NCBI GenBank assembly: GCA_012522255.1
Contig: JAAYKT010000398.1
Location: forward strand, 1 to 11,701
Length of the DNA stretch: 11,701 bases
From: Clostridiales bacterium
Lineage (GTDB): Bacteria > Bacillota > Clostridia > Lutisporales > Lutisporaceae
Direction: 5' to 3'
Each line of letters opens with the position of its first letter. Position 1 is the stretch's first letter. A model generated the notes under the pieces. The model saw only the letters and a program-made list of their open reading frames with translations, made no database searches and was not told the origin of the DNA. The position numbers and the translations under genes are program-made. Of the stretch, positions 1 to 6,292 are shown piece after piece.

Positions 1-1
1 A

Positions 2-1273
2 TTGAGAACACTGAGAATCGGTTCTATCGGTACAGATGTGATGGAGATACAGTCAATGCTTATGAAAATCGGCTATTATTTCGGTAATATTGACGGTATC
101 TACGGTGTTATGACGGCAAGCGCGGTACGGAGTTTTCAAAGAGGCTTCGGTCTTGTTGCGGATGGGGTAGTGGGACCCGTAACATTTAACGCCATGCTGC
201 CGTTTCTGAGAGGGTATGCAATTTATACGATCATGCCCGGGGATACTTTATTTGCAATAGCCCAAAGGTATGGTACCAATGTAAACAGGATACTTACGGC
301 AAATCCCGGAATAGACCCCCTATCTTTACAAGTAGGCAGAAGGATAATTGTACCTTATGGTACCGGTGTAGTGGACACAAGAATTGATTATACTTATGAA
401 ATAATGGAGAGAGACATATTCGGGTTAAAGACCGTATTTCCCTTTATAGGGGTTGAGTCCGCAGGTAACAGTGTATTGGGGAAAAGATTATATTATATGA
501 GGATTGGAACAGGTTCCAACAAAGTTTTTTATAACGCAGCTCATCATTCTCTTGAATGGATTACATCACCTCTTTTAATGAAGTTCACTGAAGATATTGC
601 CGCAGCATACTCGGAAGGTCGACTACTCCGGGGATACAATATAAAAGATATATTAGAAAGAAGTACTATTTATATAATGCCCATGGTAAATCCCGATGGG
701 GTTGACTTGGTATTAAACGGTCTGCAAAGGGGTAATCCTTTCTATAACCAATTGCTGCAATGGAATAAAACAGGTAAGCCTTTTTCCCAAGTGTGGCAGG
801 CTAATATCCGGGGCGTGGATTTGAACCATAATTATAATGCGGCCTGGGATTTATCCAAACAGGCCGAGATAGAGATGGGAATAACAGGACCGGGACCCAC
901 ACGATACTCGGGACCCAGGCCTTTTTCAGAACCGGAAACCAGGGCAGTGAGAAATTTGACTGTAAGTATAAATCCACGTTTGGTGTTGGCTTATCATAGC
1001 CAAGGAGAAGTTATATATTGGGATTTTATGAATTTAGCACCGCCGGAGTCCGTGCCCATAGGACGGGTATTGGCAAGGGTCAGTGGTTATGAATTAGAAG
1101 AAATATACGGCATAGCATCTTTTGCAGGATACAAAGATTGGTTCATACAAGACTTTGGCAGACCGGGGTATACAGTGGAAGTAGGTCTGGGAGTTAATCC
1201 TTTGCCCATATCTCAGTTTCCGAAAATTTATAATGATAATCTGCCATTGCTATTACAAGCGACATTAGAATAA
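2..1273 (+). CDS. M14-family zinc peptidase with peptidoglycan-binding and LysM domains (gamma-D-glutamyl-diamino acid endopeptidase type)
   Basis: This is probably a cell-wall hydrolase that cleaves gamma-D-Glu-diamino-acid bonds of peptide stems, acting outside the membrane or in the spore or mother-cell envelope. Residues 4-65 match a peptidoglycan-binding type 1 domain (GTDVMEIQ, then DGIYG and VADGVVGPVT). Residues 75-118 form one LysM repeat (PGDTLFAIAQRYG ending in IIVP). The rest is an M14 carboxypeptidase fold. The zinc ligands are H182 and E185 in HSLE, and H332 in AYHSQG. GVDLNHNY (271-278) is the substrate-binding segment, and E393 in YTVEVG is the expected catalytic glutamate. 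All key residues are present, so the enzyme looks active. The first codon, TTG at base 2, fits the family's usual N-terminus, but the RBS lies outside the window and a longer N-terminus cannot be excluded. No signal peptide is visible, which is common in this family. The domain call is firm; the exact bond cleaved is family knowledge. Confidence 0.88.
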   Translation: MRTLRIGSIGTDVMEIQSMLMKIGYYFGNIDGIYGVMTASAVRSFQRGFGLVADGVVGPVTFNAMLPFLRGYAIYTIMPGDTLFAIAQRYGTNVNRILTANPGIDPLSLQVGRRIIVPYGTGVVDTRIDYTYEIMERDIFGLKTVFPFIGVESAGNSVLGKRLYYMRIGTGSNKVFYNAAHHSLEWITSPLLMKFTEDIAAAYSEGRLLRGYNIKDILERSTIYIMPMVNPDGVDLVLNGLQRGNPFYNQLLQWNKTGKPFSQVWQANIRGVDLNHNYNAAWDLSKQAEIEMGITGPGPTRYSGPRPFSEPETRAVRNLTVSINPRLVLAYHSQGEVIYWDFMNLAPPESVPIGRVLARVSGYELEEIYGIASFAGYKDWFIQDFGRPGYTVEVGLGVNPLPISQFPKIYNDNLPLLLQATLE

Positions 1274-1285
1274 AGGGTTCTACAA

Positions 1286-1307
1286 GGGCAGACAGAGTCG
1301 TCTGCCC
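1286..1307. repeat. 8-bp perfect hairpin, probable dispersed intergenic repeat
   Basis: GGGCAGAC (1286-1293) pairs with GTCTGCCC (1300-1307) around the 6-nt loop AGAGTC. It starts 13 nt after the peptidase stop codon. It could help terminate the peptidase transcript, but the bases after it (CTAACCTTC) are not a U-run. It is better read as a mobile-type intergenic palindrome, a kind I recall as frequent in clostridial genomes. Confidence 0.55.
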
Positions 1308-1319
1308 CTAACCTTCATT

Positions 1320-1361
1320 TTCCACCTTCCACCTTCCACCTTCTGCTTTCCACTTTCCACC
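1320..1361. repeat. Tandem heptamer repeat, six units of TTCCACC
   Basis: Six exact 7-nt units lie end to end. Units 1, 2, 3 and 6 read TTCCACC, unit 4 reads TTCTGCT and unit 5 reads TTCCACT. The tract is almost purely pyrimidine on the plus strand. It lies between two palindromic repeats in a non-coding region. No coding or promoter role is evident. Confidence 0.8.
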
Positions 1362-1391
1362 TTTTTCCGCTACAGTTCACACGGTTTTGGT

Positions 1392-1446
1392 GTCATCCTG
1401 AATAAAGTGAAGGATCTTAAGACTCTTCGGCAAGCCTCAGAATGAC
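1392..1446. repeat. 55-bp imperfect palindromic intergenic repeat (GTCATCCTGA type)
   Basis: The element begins with GTCATCCTGA (1392-1401) and ends with TCAGAATGAC (1437-1446), so its ends are inverted repeats matching at 9 of 10 positions. The interior (AAAGTGAAGGATCTTAAGAC) is the same sequence found twice downstream of the oxidoreductase operon at 10704-10816. That makes this a dispersed family within the window. It has no ORF. Confidence 0.8.
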
Positions 1447-1490
1447 AATAACCGCTTTCCCCCTTTATGAAAAAAAATTTTCTAATTTTC

Positions 1491-1519
1491 TGTTACTTTC
1501 CGTACTTTTGGTGTATAAT
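1491..1519 (+). promoter_or_regulatory. Putative housekeeping promoter of the cdaA-cdaR-activator operon
   Basis: A perfect -10 hexamer, TATAAT, lies at 1514-1519. A weak -35 candidate, TGTTAC, lies at 1491-1496 with a 17-bp spacer. An A/T-rich tract (1470-1490) just upstream could act as an UP element. The predicted start near 1526 gives a leader of about 33 nt before the cdaA ATG. The -10 is convincing and the -35 is poor. Confidence 0.6.
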
Positions 1520-1558
1520 TAATATGAAAAATATTGCATGATGAATGGGGTGAGGCTT

Positions 1559-2371
1559 ATGAATGAATTTAAAGAATTATTGCCCTTTTTAAAGCAATGG
1601 AGCACATATTTGGATATCGGAATTATAGCATTTATCATTTATAAACTTATGATGCTCATAAAAGAGACAAGGGCGGAGCAATTAATAAAAGGTATTATAG
1701 TTTTAATTGTTATTACTAAATTAAGCGATATATTACAGCTTCATACAATGTATTGGCTGCTTAAAAACGCTATGACAGTTGGAGCGATAGCTATACTGAT
1801 TATTTTTCAGCCGGAGCTCAGACGGGCTTTGGAGCACATCGGCAGGGGAAAGTTTTTTCCCAAAAATGAGCTGCAAAAACATGAGATCGAGAGTATGCTA
1901 AACGAAATAAGTTTAGCTGTATCAGAGCTGTCCAAAAACAAAATCGGTGCCATTATCGTATTGGAACAAAAAACAGGGCTCAGTGAGTTTATTGAAACAG
2001 GAGTAAGGATTGATTCGGCCGTATCAGCCGGTTTGTTTGTCACTATTTTTACACCTAACACTCCTTTGCATGATGGAGCAGCGATAATACGCAAGGATAG
2101 AATCGTAGCCGCAGGGTGTTTTTTACCGCTAACCGACAATCAGAACCTTAGCAAGCAACTTGGAACAAGACATAGAGCTGCTTTGGGACTGACAGAAATA
2201 TCAGACAGTCTCGTTATAGTGGTATCGGAAGAGACAGGAATTATATCATTTGCAAGGGAAGGCAAATTATCGAGATATTTGGATCCGAAGTCGTTAAAGG
2301 AAATTTTAAAAAACGAATACGCCAGCAAAGAGCAGCTTGTATTGCCGAAATGGGGTGAAAAGAATGAATGA
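1559..2371 (+). CDS. cdaA: Diadenylate cyclase CdaA (membrane-bound c-di-AMP synthase)
   Basis: It condenses two ATP into the second messenger c-di-AMP, which governs potassium and osmolyte homeostasis and cell-wall stability. Three hydrophobic segments occupy residues 19-34, 44-59 and 71-83. They are followed by the family signature IIFQPELRRALEHIGRG and a DAC (DisA_N) domain. The catalytic DGA (residues 172-174, in TPLHDGAAII) and RHR (204-206, in GTRHRAA) motifs are intact. The ATG at 1559 was chosen over the upstream ATG at 1538 because GGGGTGAGG (1547-1555) sits just before it and the resulting 270 residues match the family's usual length. It overlaps cdaR by 8 nt, the expected partner arrangement. 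glmM, which usually completes this operon in Firmicutes, is absent here; a sigma54 activator follows instead. Confidence 0.96.
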   Translation: MNEFKELLPFLKQWSTYLDIGIIAFIIYKLMMLIKETRAEQLIKGIIVLIVITKLSDILQLHTMYWLLKNAMTVGAIAILIIFQPELRRALEHIGRGKFFPKNELQKHEIESMLNEISLAVSELSKNKIGAIIVLEQKTGLSEFIETGVRIDSAVSAGLFVTIFTPNTPLHDGAAIIRKDRIVAAGCFLPLTDNQNLSKQLGTRHRAALGLTEISDSLVIVVSEETGIISFAREGKLSRYLDPKSLKEILKNEYASKEQLVLPKWGEKNE

Positions 2372-3572
2372 TTTATTTGAAAAGAAGATTACAGTTATTT
2401 CACTTTCAATACTGCTCGCCATATTGCTTTGGCTGTATGTAATCACGGAACCGAATGCGGTTATTCCTAAGGATCTTAGCCTTCCGGTACGGTTAGCCAA
2501 TGTAGACGCCTTATCTAAAAACAACCTGACCATACTAGATGATGAATCCTTCAACGTTTTGATAAAACTCCGGGGAAATAAGAAATACCTGGATGGCTTG
2601 AATAAAACCACTGTAATGGCGACTGTTGATTTAAGAGGGATTGACTCTAAAGGACAAAAAGAGCTGCTTGTTGACCTGAGTGGTATACCAGCCGGGGTTG
2701 ATGTAACATGGATATCTTCTAATAGAATTTCTTTAAATATTGATAATATTGTTACAGGTGTGATACCCGTTTCTTTAAGGATAGAGGGAAGTACTCCAGC
2801 AGGAATGTCAACGATGACACCAGTTATCAACCCTGCAGAAGTAACTATAAAGGGAGCAGAAACAATATTGGGATTGATAAAAACGGCTCATGTCAGGATT
2901 GAAATCAGTAACCGGAGTATGGGGATAAATGAAAATGCTGATGTTTGGATTTCAGATAAGCAGGATAATGTTATTGAGGGTTTGGATGTAAGCCCAAGGC
3001 AAGTTGATGTATTTATACCTATAGAGAGTACAAAATCCGTTGCCATTGATGCTAATTATCAAATTGTCCCTGCCGATGGTTATGTTTTGAATAGCGTAAC
3101 AATAAGCCCGAAGGCTGTCAATATTGTGGGTAGAAAGGAAATCTTAGACGGTCTGACCCATATTAAAACGGTTAAAATTGAGCAGTTGGATGCCAGGGCG
3201 AATATAGAAGAGAAAGTTGTCCTGATACTTCCGGATGGTGTTGAGTTGATTAACAAAAAAGAGGATATTATCTTAACGGCAAATATAGAAAAAATAGCAG
3301 ATAAAACAGTTGAAACAAATAAGGTGGGCATCAAGAATTTGACCGAGGGTATCGAAATAGAAATGCTACAGATATATATAAAAGCTACCGTCAGAGGTCC
3401 GGAAAGTTTGGTTGATGCTTGGGATATCAGCAATGCTTTTTACATTGATTTAAAAGATTTGGGAGAGGGAACACATAGCCTTCCTATTCAATATATTATT
3501 CCCGATAAGGTGGAGCTCAAAGAAATATTACCAAATGAAATAAAAATTACAATAAAAAAGATGGCACAATAA
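2364..3572 (+). CDS. cdaR: YbbR-domain protein CdaR, membrane-anchored regulator of CdaA
   Basis: CdaR is the extracytoplasmic partner that modulates CdaA activity in Firmicutes. The N-terminus has a single membrane-spanning segment (about residues 8-27, ITVISLSILLAILLWLYVI). It is followed by about four YbbR-type beta repeats, recognisable by recurring units such as IPVSLRIEG, INPAEVTIKGAETIL, ISPKAVNIVGRKEIL and the final IPDKVELKEILPNEIKITI. The length of 402 aa is within the family range. The ATG at 2364 is chosen because it has the RBS GGGGTG at 2352-2357 and gives a proper N-terminal anchor; a TTG at 2337 would add nine charged or unrelated residues inside cdaA. Translation is probably coupled to cdaA through the 8-nt overlap. 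Identification rests on the TM-plus-YbbR architecture and the neighbour gene. Confidence 0.92.
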   Translation: MNDLFEKKITVISLSILLAILLWLYVITEPNAVIPKDLSLPVRLANVDALSKNNLTILDDESFNVLIKLRGNKKYLDGLNKTTVMATVDLRGIDSKGQKELLVDLSGIPAGVDVTWISSNRISLNIDNIVTGVIPVSLRIEGSTPAGMSTMTPVINPAEVTIKGAETILGLIKTAHVRIEISNRSMGINENADVWISDKQDNVIEGLDVSPRQVDVFIPIESTKSVAIDANYQIVPADGYVLNSVTISPKAVNIVGRKEILDGLTHIKTVKIEQLDARANIEEKVVLILPDGVELINKKEDIILTANIEKIADKTVETNKVGIKNLTEGIEIEMLQIYIKATVRGPESLVDAWDISNAFYIDLKDLGEGTHSLPIQYIIPDKVELKEILPNEIKITIKKMAQ

Positions 3573-3590
3573 GGTGAATAGGTGAAGCTT

Positions 3591-5009
3591 ATGCACAAGG
3601 ATAAGAATAATACCATTAAAATAACGAAAGAGCTTACAAATCTAAAAGAAGTCAAAAGTATGCTTGGGGCAGTGTTTTATGCTACCCAGGATGCTATTTC
3701 CGTTGTCAATAAAGAAGGCCTGGGGATAATGATAAATCCCGCCTATACAAAAATAACCGGTCTTTCTGAAAAAGATATTATAGGGAAACCGGCGACAGTG
3801 GATATAGCAGAGGGTGAATCCGTGCACATGCAGGTTTTGGCCACTAAAAAGCCTGTTAAGGGAAGGCTTTTAAAAGTAGGGCCCAATAAAAAAGAAGTTT
3901 TGGTTAATGCGGCACCTATAATAGTTGACGGAGAACTAAAAGGAAGCGTGGGCGTCCTCCATGATATTACGGAAATGAATAAGCTTTCCGAAGAGCTGAA
4001 ACAGGCAAAGCAAATCATAAGAAAATTGGAAGCAAAATATACCTTTGATGATATTGCGGGCAAAGAAGCAAGTATAGTTGATGCCATAGAAAAAGCAAAA
4101 AAAGCTGCCTTCACTCCGGCAACGGTGTTTTTGGTCGGGGAAAGCGGGACAGGCAAGGAAATCTTTGCCCATGCCATTCATAACGCCAGTGACAGGAAGT
4201 ACAATCAATTTGTCAGGGTGAACTGTGCTGCTATTGCCCAGTCCATATTGGATTCGGAATTATTCGGCTATGAGGAGGGTGCTTTTACCGGAGCAAAAAA
4301 AGGTGGTAAAAAGGGACTTTTTGAAGAAGCGAACAGAGGGACTATTTTTTTAGACGAGATATCGGAAATAAGCGTTGAAACCCAAGCGAAGCTGCTCAGG
4401 GTATTGCAGGAAAAAGAAGTGGTAAGGGTGGGGGGCACAAAATCTATAAGTATTGATGTTCGCATAATAGCCGCAACCAATGCAAACATAGAAGAATCGG
4501 TTAAACAAGGCAAATTCAGAAAAGATTTATACTATAGAATTAATATGTTCCCAATAAAAATACCTTCGCTACGGGATAGAAAAGGGGATATAGAGTTACT
4601 TGCAAGATTATTCATTAAAAAGTTCAATCAAGAGTACGGAAGGAATATCGAAGGAATAAAAGACGATGCAATTAAGGCTCTTATTGAATATGATAGGCCC
4701 GGCAATGTTCGTGAATTGGAAAATATTATAGGCAGAGCCATAATCAGCATGAGGATAAATGAGAAAATCATAGAAAAGAAGCACATGCCCAAATTCAGCT
4801 TTAGAGAACAAAGTGACAAACTTCCCATAGATGGCGACCTGTACGATTTGGGATCCGGGACATTGGAAGAGTTGACCCAGGGCATGGAAAAAGCATATAT
4901 TGCTCAGGTGCTAAAAGAAAACAGTAACAATAAAACGAAAACAGCCAAAGTATTAGATATCTCGTTGAGAAACTTATACTATAAAATTGAAAAGTTCGGA
5001 ATTAAATAG
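3591..5009 (+). CDS. Sigma54-dependent activator, PAS-AAA+-Fis HTH (BkdR-like)
   Basis: This is a cytoplasmic bacterial enhancer-binding protein that uses ATP hydrolysis to open sigma54 promoters. From its ATG, residues 25-130 form a PAS sensor domain with a coiled linker (about 131-150). The AAA+ domain carries Walker A GESGTGKE (183-190), GAFTGA (230-235, the sigma54-contacting loop) and Walker B FLDEI (253-257). A Fis-type helix-turn-helix fills about 430-470 (NKTKTAKVLDISLRNLYYKIEKFGIK region). No receiver domain is present, so it should sense a small molecule rather than a kinase. The usual WPGNVREL motif reads RPGNVREL. A GTG at 3582 is an alternative start, but the ATG at 3591 has AGGTGAAG in the same spacing as at cdaA. 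It lies 18 nt after cdaR and directly upstream of a sigma54 promoter driving ptb-buk-oxidoreductase, its probable target. Bacillus BkdR is the closest functional analogue but is longer. Confidence 0.93.
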   Translation: MHKDKNNTIKITKELTNLKEVKSMLGAVFYATQDAISVVNKEGLGIMINPAYTKITGLSEKDIIGKPATVDIAEGESVHMQVLATKKPVKGRLLKVGPNKKEVLVNAAPIIVDGELKGSVGVLHDITEMNKLSEELKQAKQIIRKLEAKYTFDDIAGKEASIVDAIEKAKKAAFTPATVFLVGESGTGKEIFAHAIHNASDRKYNQFVRVNCAAIAQSILDSELFGYEEGAFTGAKKGGKKGLFEEANRGTIFLDEISEISVETQAKLLRVLQEKEVVRVGGTKSISIDVRIIAATNANIEESVKQGKFRKDLYYRINMFPIKIPSLRDRKGDIELLARLFIKKFNQEYGRNIEGIKDDAIKALIEYDRPGNVRELENIIGRAIISMRINEKIIEKKHMPKFSFREQSDKLPIDGDLYDLGSGTLEELTQGMEKAYIAQVLKENSNNKTKTAKVLDISLRNLYYKIEKFGIK

Positions 5010-5037
5010 AGCGTAGTAGTCTTAACCTTGAAATATT

Positions 5038-5063
5038 GCAAAATATTGCGTGCAAAACATTGC
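5038..5063 (+). promoter_or_regulatory. Putative activator binding sites (UAS): two GCAAAAYATTGC dyads
   Basis: Two 12-bp elements, GCAAAATATTGC (5038-5049) and GCAAAACATTGC (5052-5063), each form an inverted repeat GCAA-N4-TTGC. They differ at one base and start 14 bp apart. Their centre is about 114 bp upstream of the predicted sigma54 transcription start, the usual place for enhancer-binding protein sites. The likely ligand is the Fis-domain activator encoded immediately upstream. No binding evidence is available from sequence. Confidence 0.75.
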
Positions 5064-5067
5064 AAAA

Positions 5068-5104
5068 AAGATAGTTCTTAGTTTAAAATAGGGACTGTCT
5101 TTTT
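5068..5104 (+). terminator. Intrinsic terminator after the sigma54 activator gene
   Basis: AAGATAGTTC (5068-5077) pairs with GGACTGTCTT (5092-5101) with two G-U pairs. The helix can extend to 5080/5089, leaving an 8-nt A/T loop. The 3' arm runs into TTTTT (5100-5104). It would end the cdaA-cdaR-activator transcript and insulate it from the ptb operon. It abuts the putative UAS. Confidence 0.75.
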
Positions 5105-5138
5105 ATTTGGATGGCTTTATACTGTACTTTTGTAATGG

Positions 5139-5154
5139 TGGCACAGAAGTTGCA
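5139..5154 (+). promoter_or_regulatory. Sigma54 (-24/-12) promoter of the ptb-buk-oxidoreductase operon
   Basis: TGGCAC (5139-5144), five bases, then TTGCA (5150-5154) matches the RpoN consensus TGGCAC-N5-TTGCW exactly. The invariant GG (5140-5141) and GC (5152-5153) are separated by the required 10 nt. Transcription should start near 5165. No good housekeeping promoter competes with it. A full-consensus site next to a sigma54 activator gene is strong evidence that the downstream operon is RpoN-controlled. Confidence 0.93.
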
Positions 5155-5164
5155 TGTTACTAAT

Positions 5165-5360
5165 ATAACGAGGTGTAAAGATTTCTTCCGCTTCTATAAG
5201 CGGCGAGTTCATTTTTGTAAAACAGGTGGTGAGTATATCTCCCACCTCGTTGAAACGCTCGGGTAGAGTTTTGCTACAAACAAAACTCTTTACTGTAATC
5301 TTGTTATAAGATAATATTTGACAATTGCAATAAATAATATTTAAAAAGTGGTGATTTTTA
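5165..5360 (+). other. Structured 5' leader of the ptb operon with mutually exclusive helices
   Basis: The stretch has no gene; it is the predicted untranslated leader of about 196 nt. Visible pairings are: P1, AACGAGGTG (5167-5175) with CACCTCGTT (5243-5251), a 9-bp perfect match starting almost at the transcript end; P2, CCGCTT (5188-5193) with AAGCGG (5198-5203); P3, AGGTGG-T-GAG (5224-5233) with CTCCCACCT (5239-5247) with a bulged T; P4, AGAGTTTTG (5265-5273) with CAAAACTCT (5281-5289). P1 and full-length P3 compete for 5243-5247. No terminator is evident. It resembles no riboswitch class I can name. Confidence 0.55.
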
Positions 5361-6263
5361 TTGATAAGAAGTTTCGATGAGATAACAAAGGCGGCTAAGG
5401 CCAAGGGTACCAAGGTGATTGCTGTAGCAGTCGCACAGGATCGGGATGTGCTTAGCGCAATTAAATCCGCATCTGACTTGGGAATAGCTAAGGCTATTTT
5501 CGTAGGAGACAAAGAAGGAATAAAAGAAGAAGCAACGCACACGGACATAGATTTAAGTGAATATGAAATTATAGATGAAAAGGACAAAACAAAGGCATGC
5601 GAAAAAGCTGTTTCTTTGGTTACTGAGGGTAAAGCTCATATTCTTATGAAAGGTATAGTTGATACATCTGTAATTCTAAGGGCTGCCCTTGCTGAAAGCG
5701 CCGGTCTTAGGACGGGCAATATTTTATCTCATGTAGCTGTATTTGAAGTAAACGGGTTCAATAAGCTGTTTTATATAACCGATGCGGGTATGAATATAGC
5801 GCCGGATTTAAAACAGAAAAAACAGATTATAGAAAATGTAGTAGAAATGGCACATGCTTTAGGTAATCCCAATCCCAAAGTAGCAGTTTTAGCCGCTGTG
5901 GAAAAAGTTAATCCAAAAATGCAGGCCACACTGGATGCGGAAGCCTTGGTTAAAATGAATGAATCCGGGGAAATCAAAGGGTGTCTATTGGGAGGACCCT
6001 TCGCATTTGACAATGCGGTATCAATAGAAGCTTCAAAGCACAAAGGGATAGTGCATCCCGTGGCGGGGAATGCGGATATTTTGGTAGTGCCTACTATTGA
6101 ATCAGGAAATATACTATATAAGGCCATTGTCTATTTTGCTCATGGCAGGAGCTCGGGAATAGTGGTTGGGGCCAAAGTTCCCATTATTGTCACATCAAGA
6201 GCGGACAGTGATATTGCAAAACTGAATTCCATATCCATAGGGGCTCTGATGGCAAACTCTTGA
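5361..6263 (+). CDS. ptb: Phosphate butyryltransferase (phosphotransbutyrylase)
   Basis: It exchanges the CoA of (branched) acyl-CoA for phosphate, giving acyl phosphate in the cytoplasm. The 300-aa protein spans the whole phosphate acetyl/butyryltransferase fold, and its length equals that of clostridial Ptb. Recognisable conserved segments are LMKG (95-98), LSHV (122-125), ITDAG (139-143), GPFAFDNAVS (212-221), VPTIESGNILYK (243-254) and the C-terminal VPIIVTSRADS (273-283). The start is a TTG with GGTGA (5350-5354) six bases upstream; it yields MIRSF, the typical Ptb N-terminus, so the rare start is credible and may lower expression. It is the first gene of the sigma54 operon and is followed at 29 nt by butyrate kinase, its usual partner. 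Butyryl-, isobutyryl- and isovaleryl-CoA are all plausible substrates; the oxidoreductase genes downstream favour branched ones. Confidence 0.94.
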   Translation: MIRSFDEITKAAKAKGTKVIAVAVAQDRDVLSAIKSASDLGIAKAIFVGDKEGIKEEATHTDIDLSEYEIIDEKDKTKACEKAVSLVTEGKAHILMKGIVDTSVILRAALAESAGLRTGNILSHVAVFEVNGFNKLFYITDAGMNIAPDLKQKKQIIENVVEMAHALGNPNPKVAVLAAVEKVNPKMQATLDAEALVKMNESGEIKGCLLGGPFAFDNAVSIEASKHKGIVHPVAGNADILVVPTIESGNILYKAIVYFAHGRSSGIVVGAKVPIIVTSRADSDIAKLNSISIGALMANS

Positions 6264-6292
6264 TAGGTTTGAAGTTAGAAGGAGTGAAATGT

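Noticed and set aside
2306..2830. 174-codon open frame on the minus strand opposite cdaR
   Set aside because: It lies wholly within the convincing cdaA/cdaR coding region, has no RBS or recognisable domain, and its composition is that of a reverse-strand shadow. The same applies to the other antisense frames across the window.
5263..5287. H-type pseudoknot, GTAG/CTAC with loop TTTTG pairing to CAAAA
   Set aside because: The first connecting loop would have zero to two bases, and the simple 9-bp hairpin over the same bases is more stable, so the pseudoknot is not needed to explain the sequence.
5265..5289. Resemblance to a preQ1-I type riboswitch (AGAG stem, CTACA-containing loop)
   Set aside because: The A-rich tail that must pair back into the loop is missing, the loop lacks the required residues, and the downstream genes are unrelated to queuosine. 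Only a short chance similarity remains.
5318..5346. A housekeeping promoter just before ptb (TTGACA at 5318-5323)
   Set aside because: The -35 is perfect, but at 16-18 bp spacing only TTTAAA or TTAAAA is available as -10, and transcription would start at or beyond the ptb start codon. The consensus sigma54 promoter is the better explanation.
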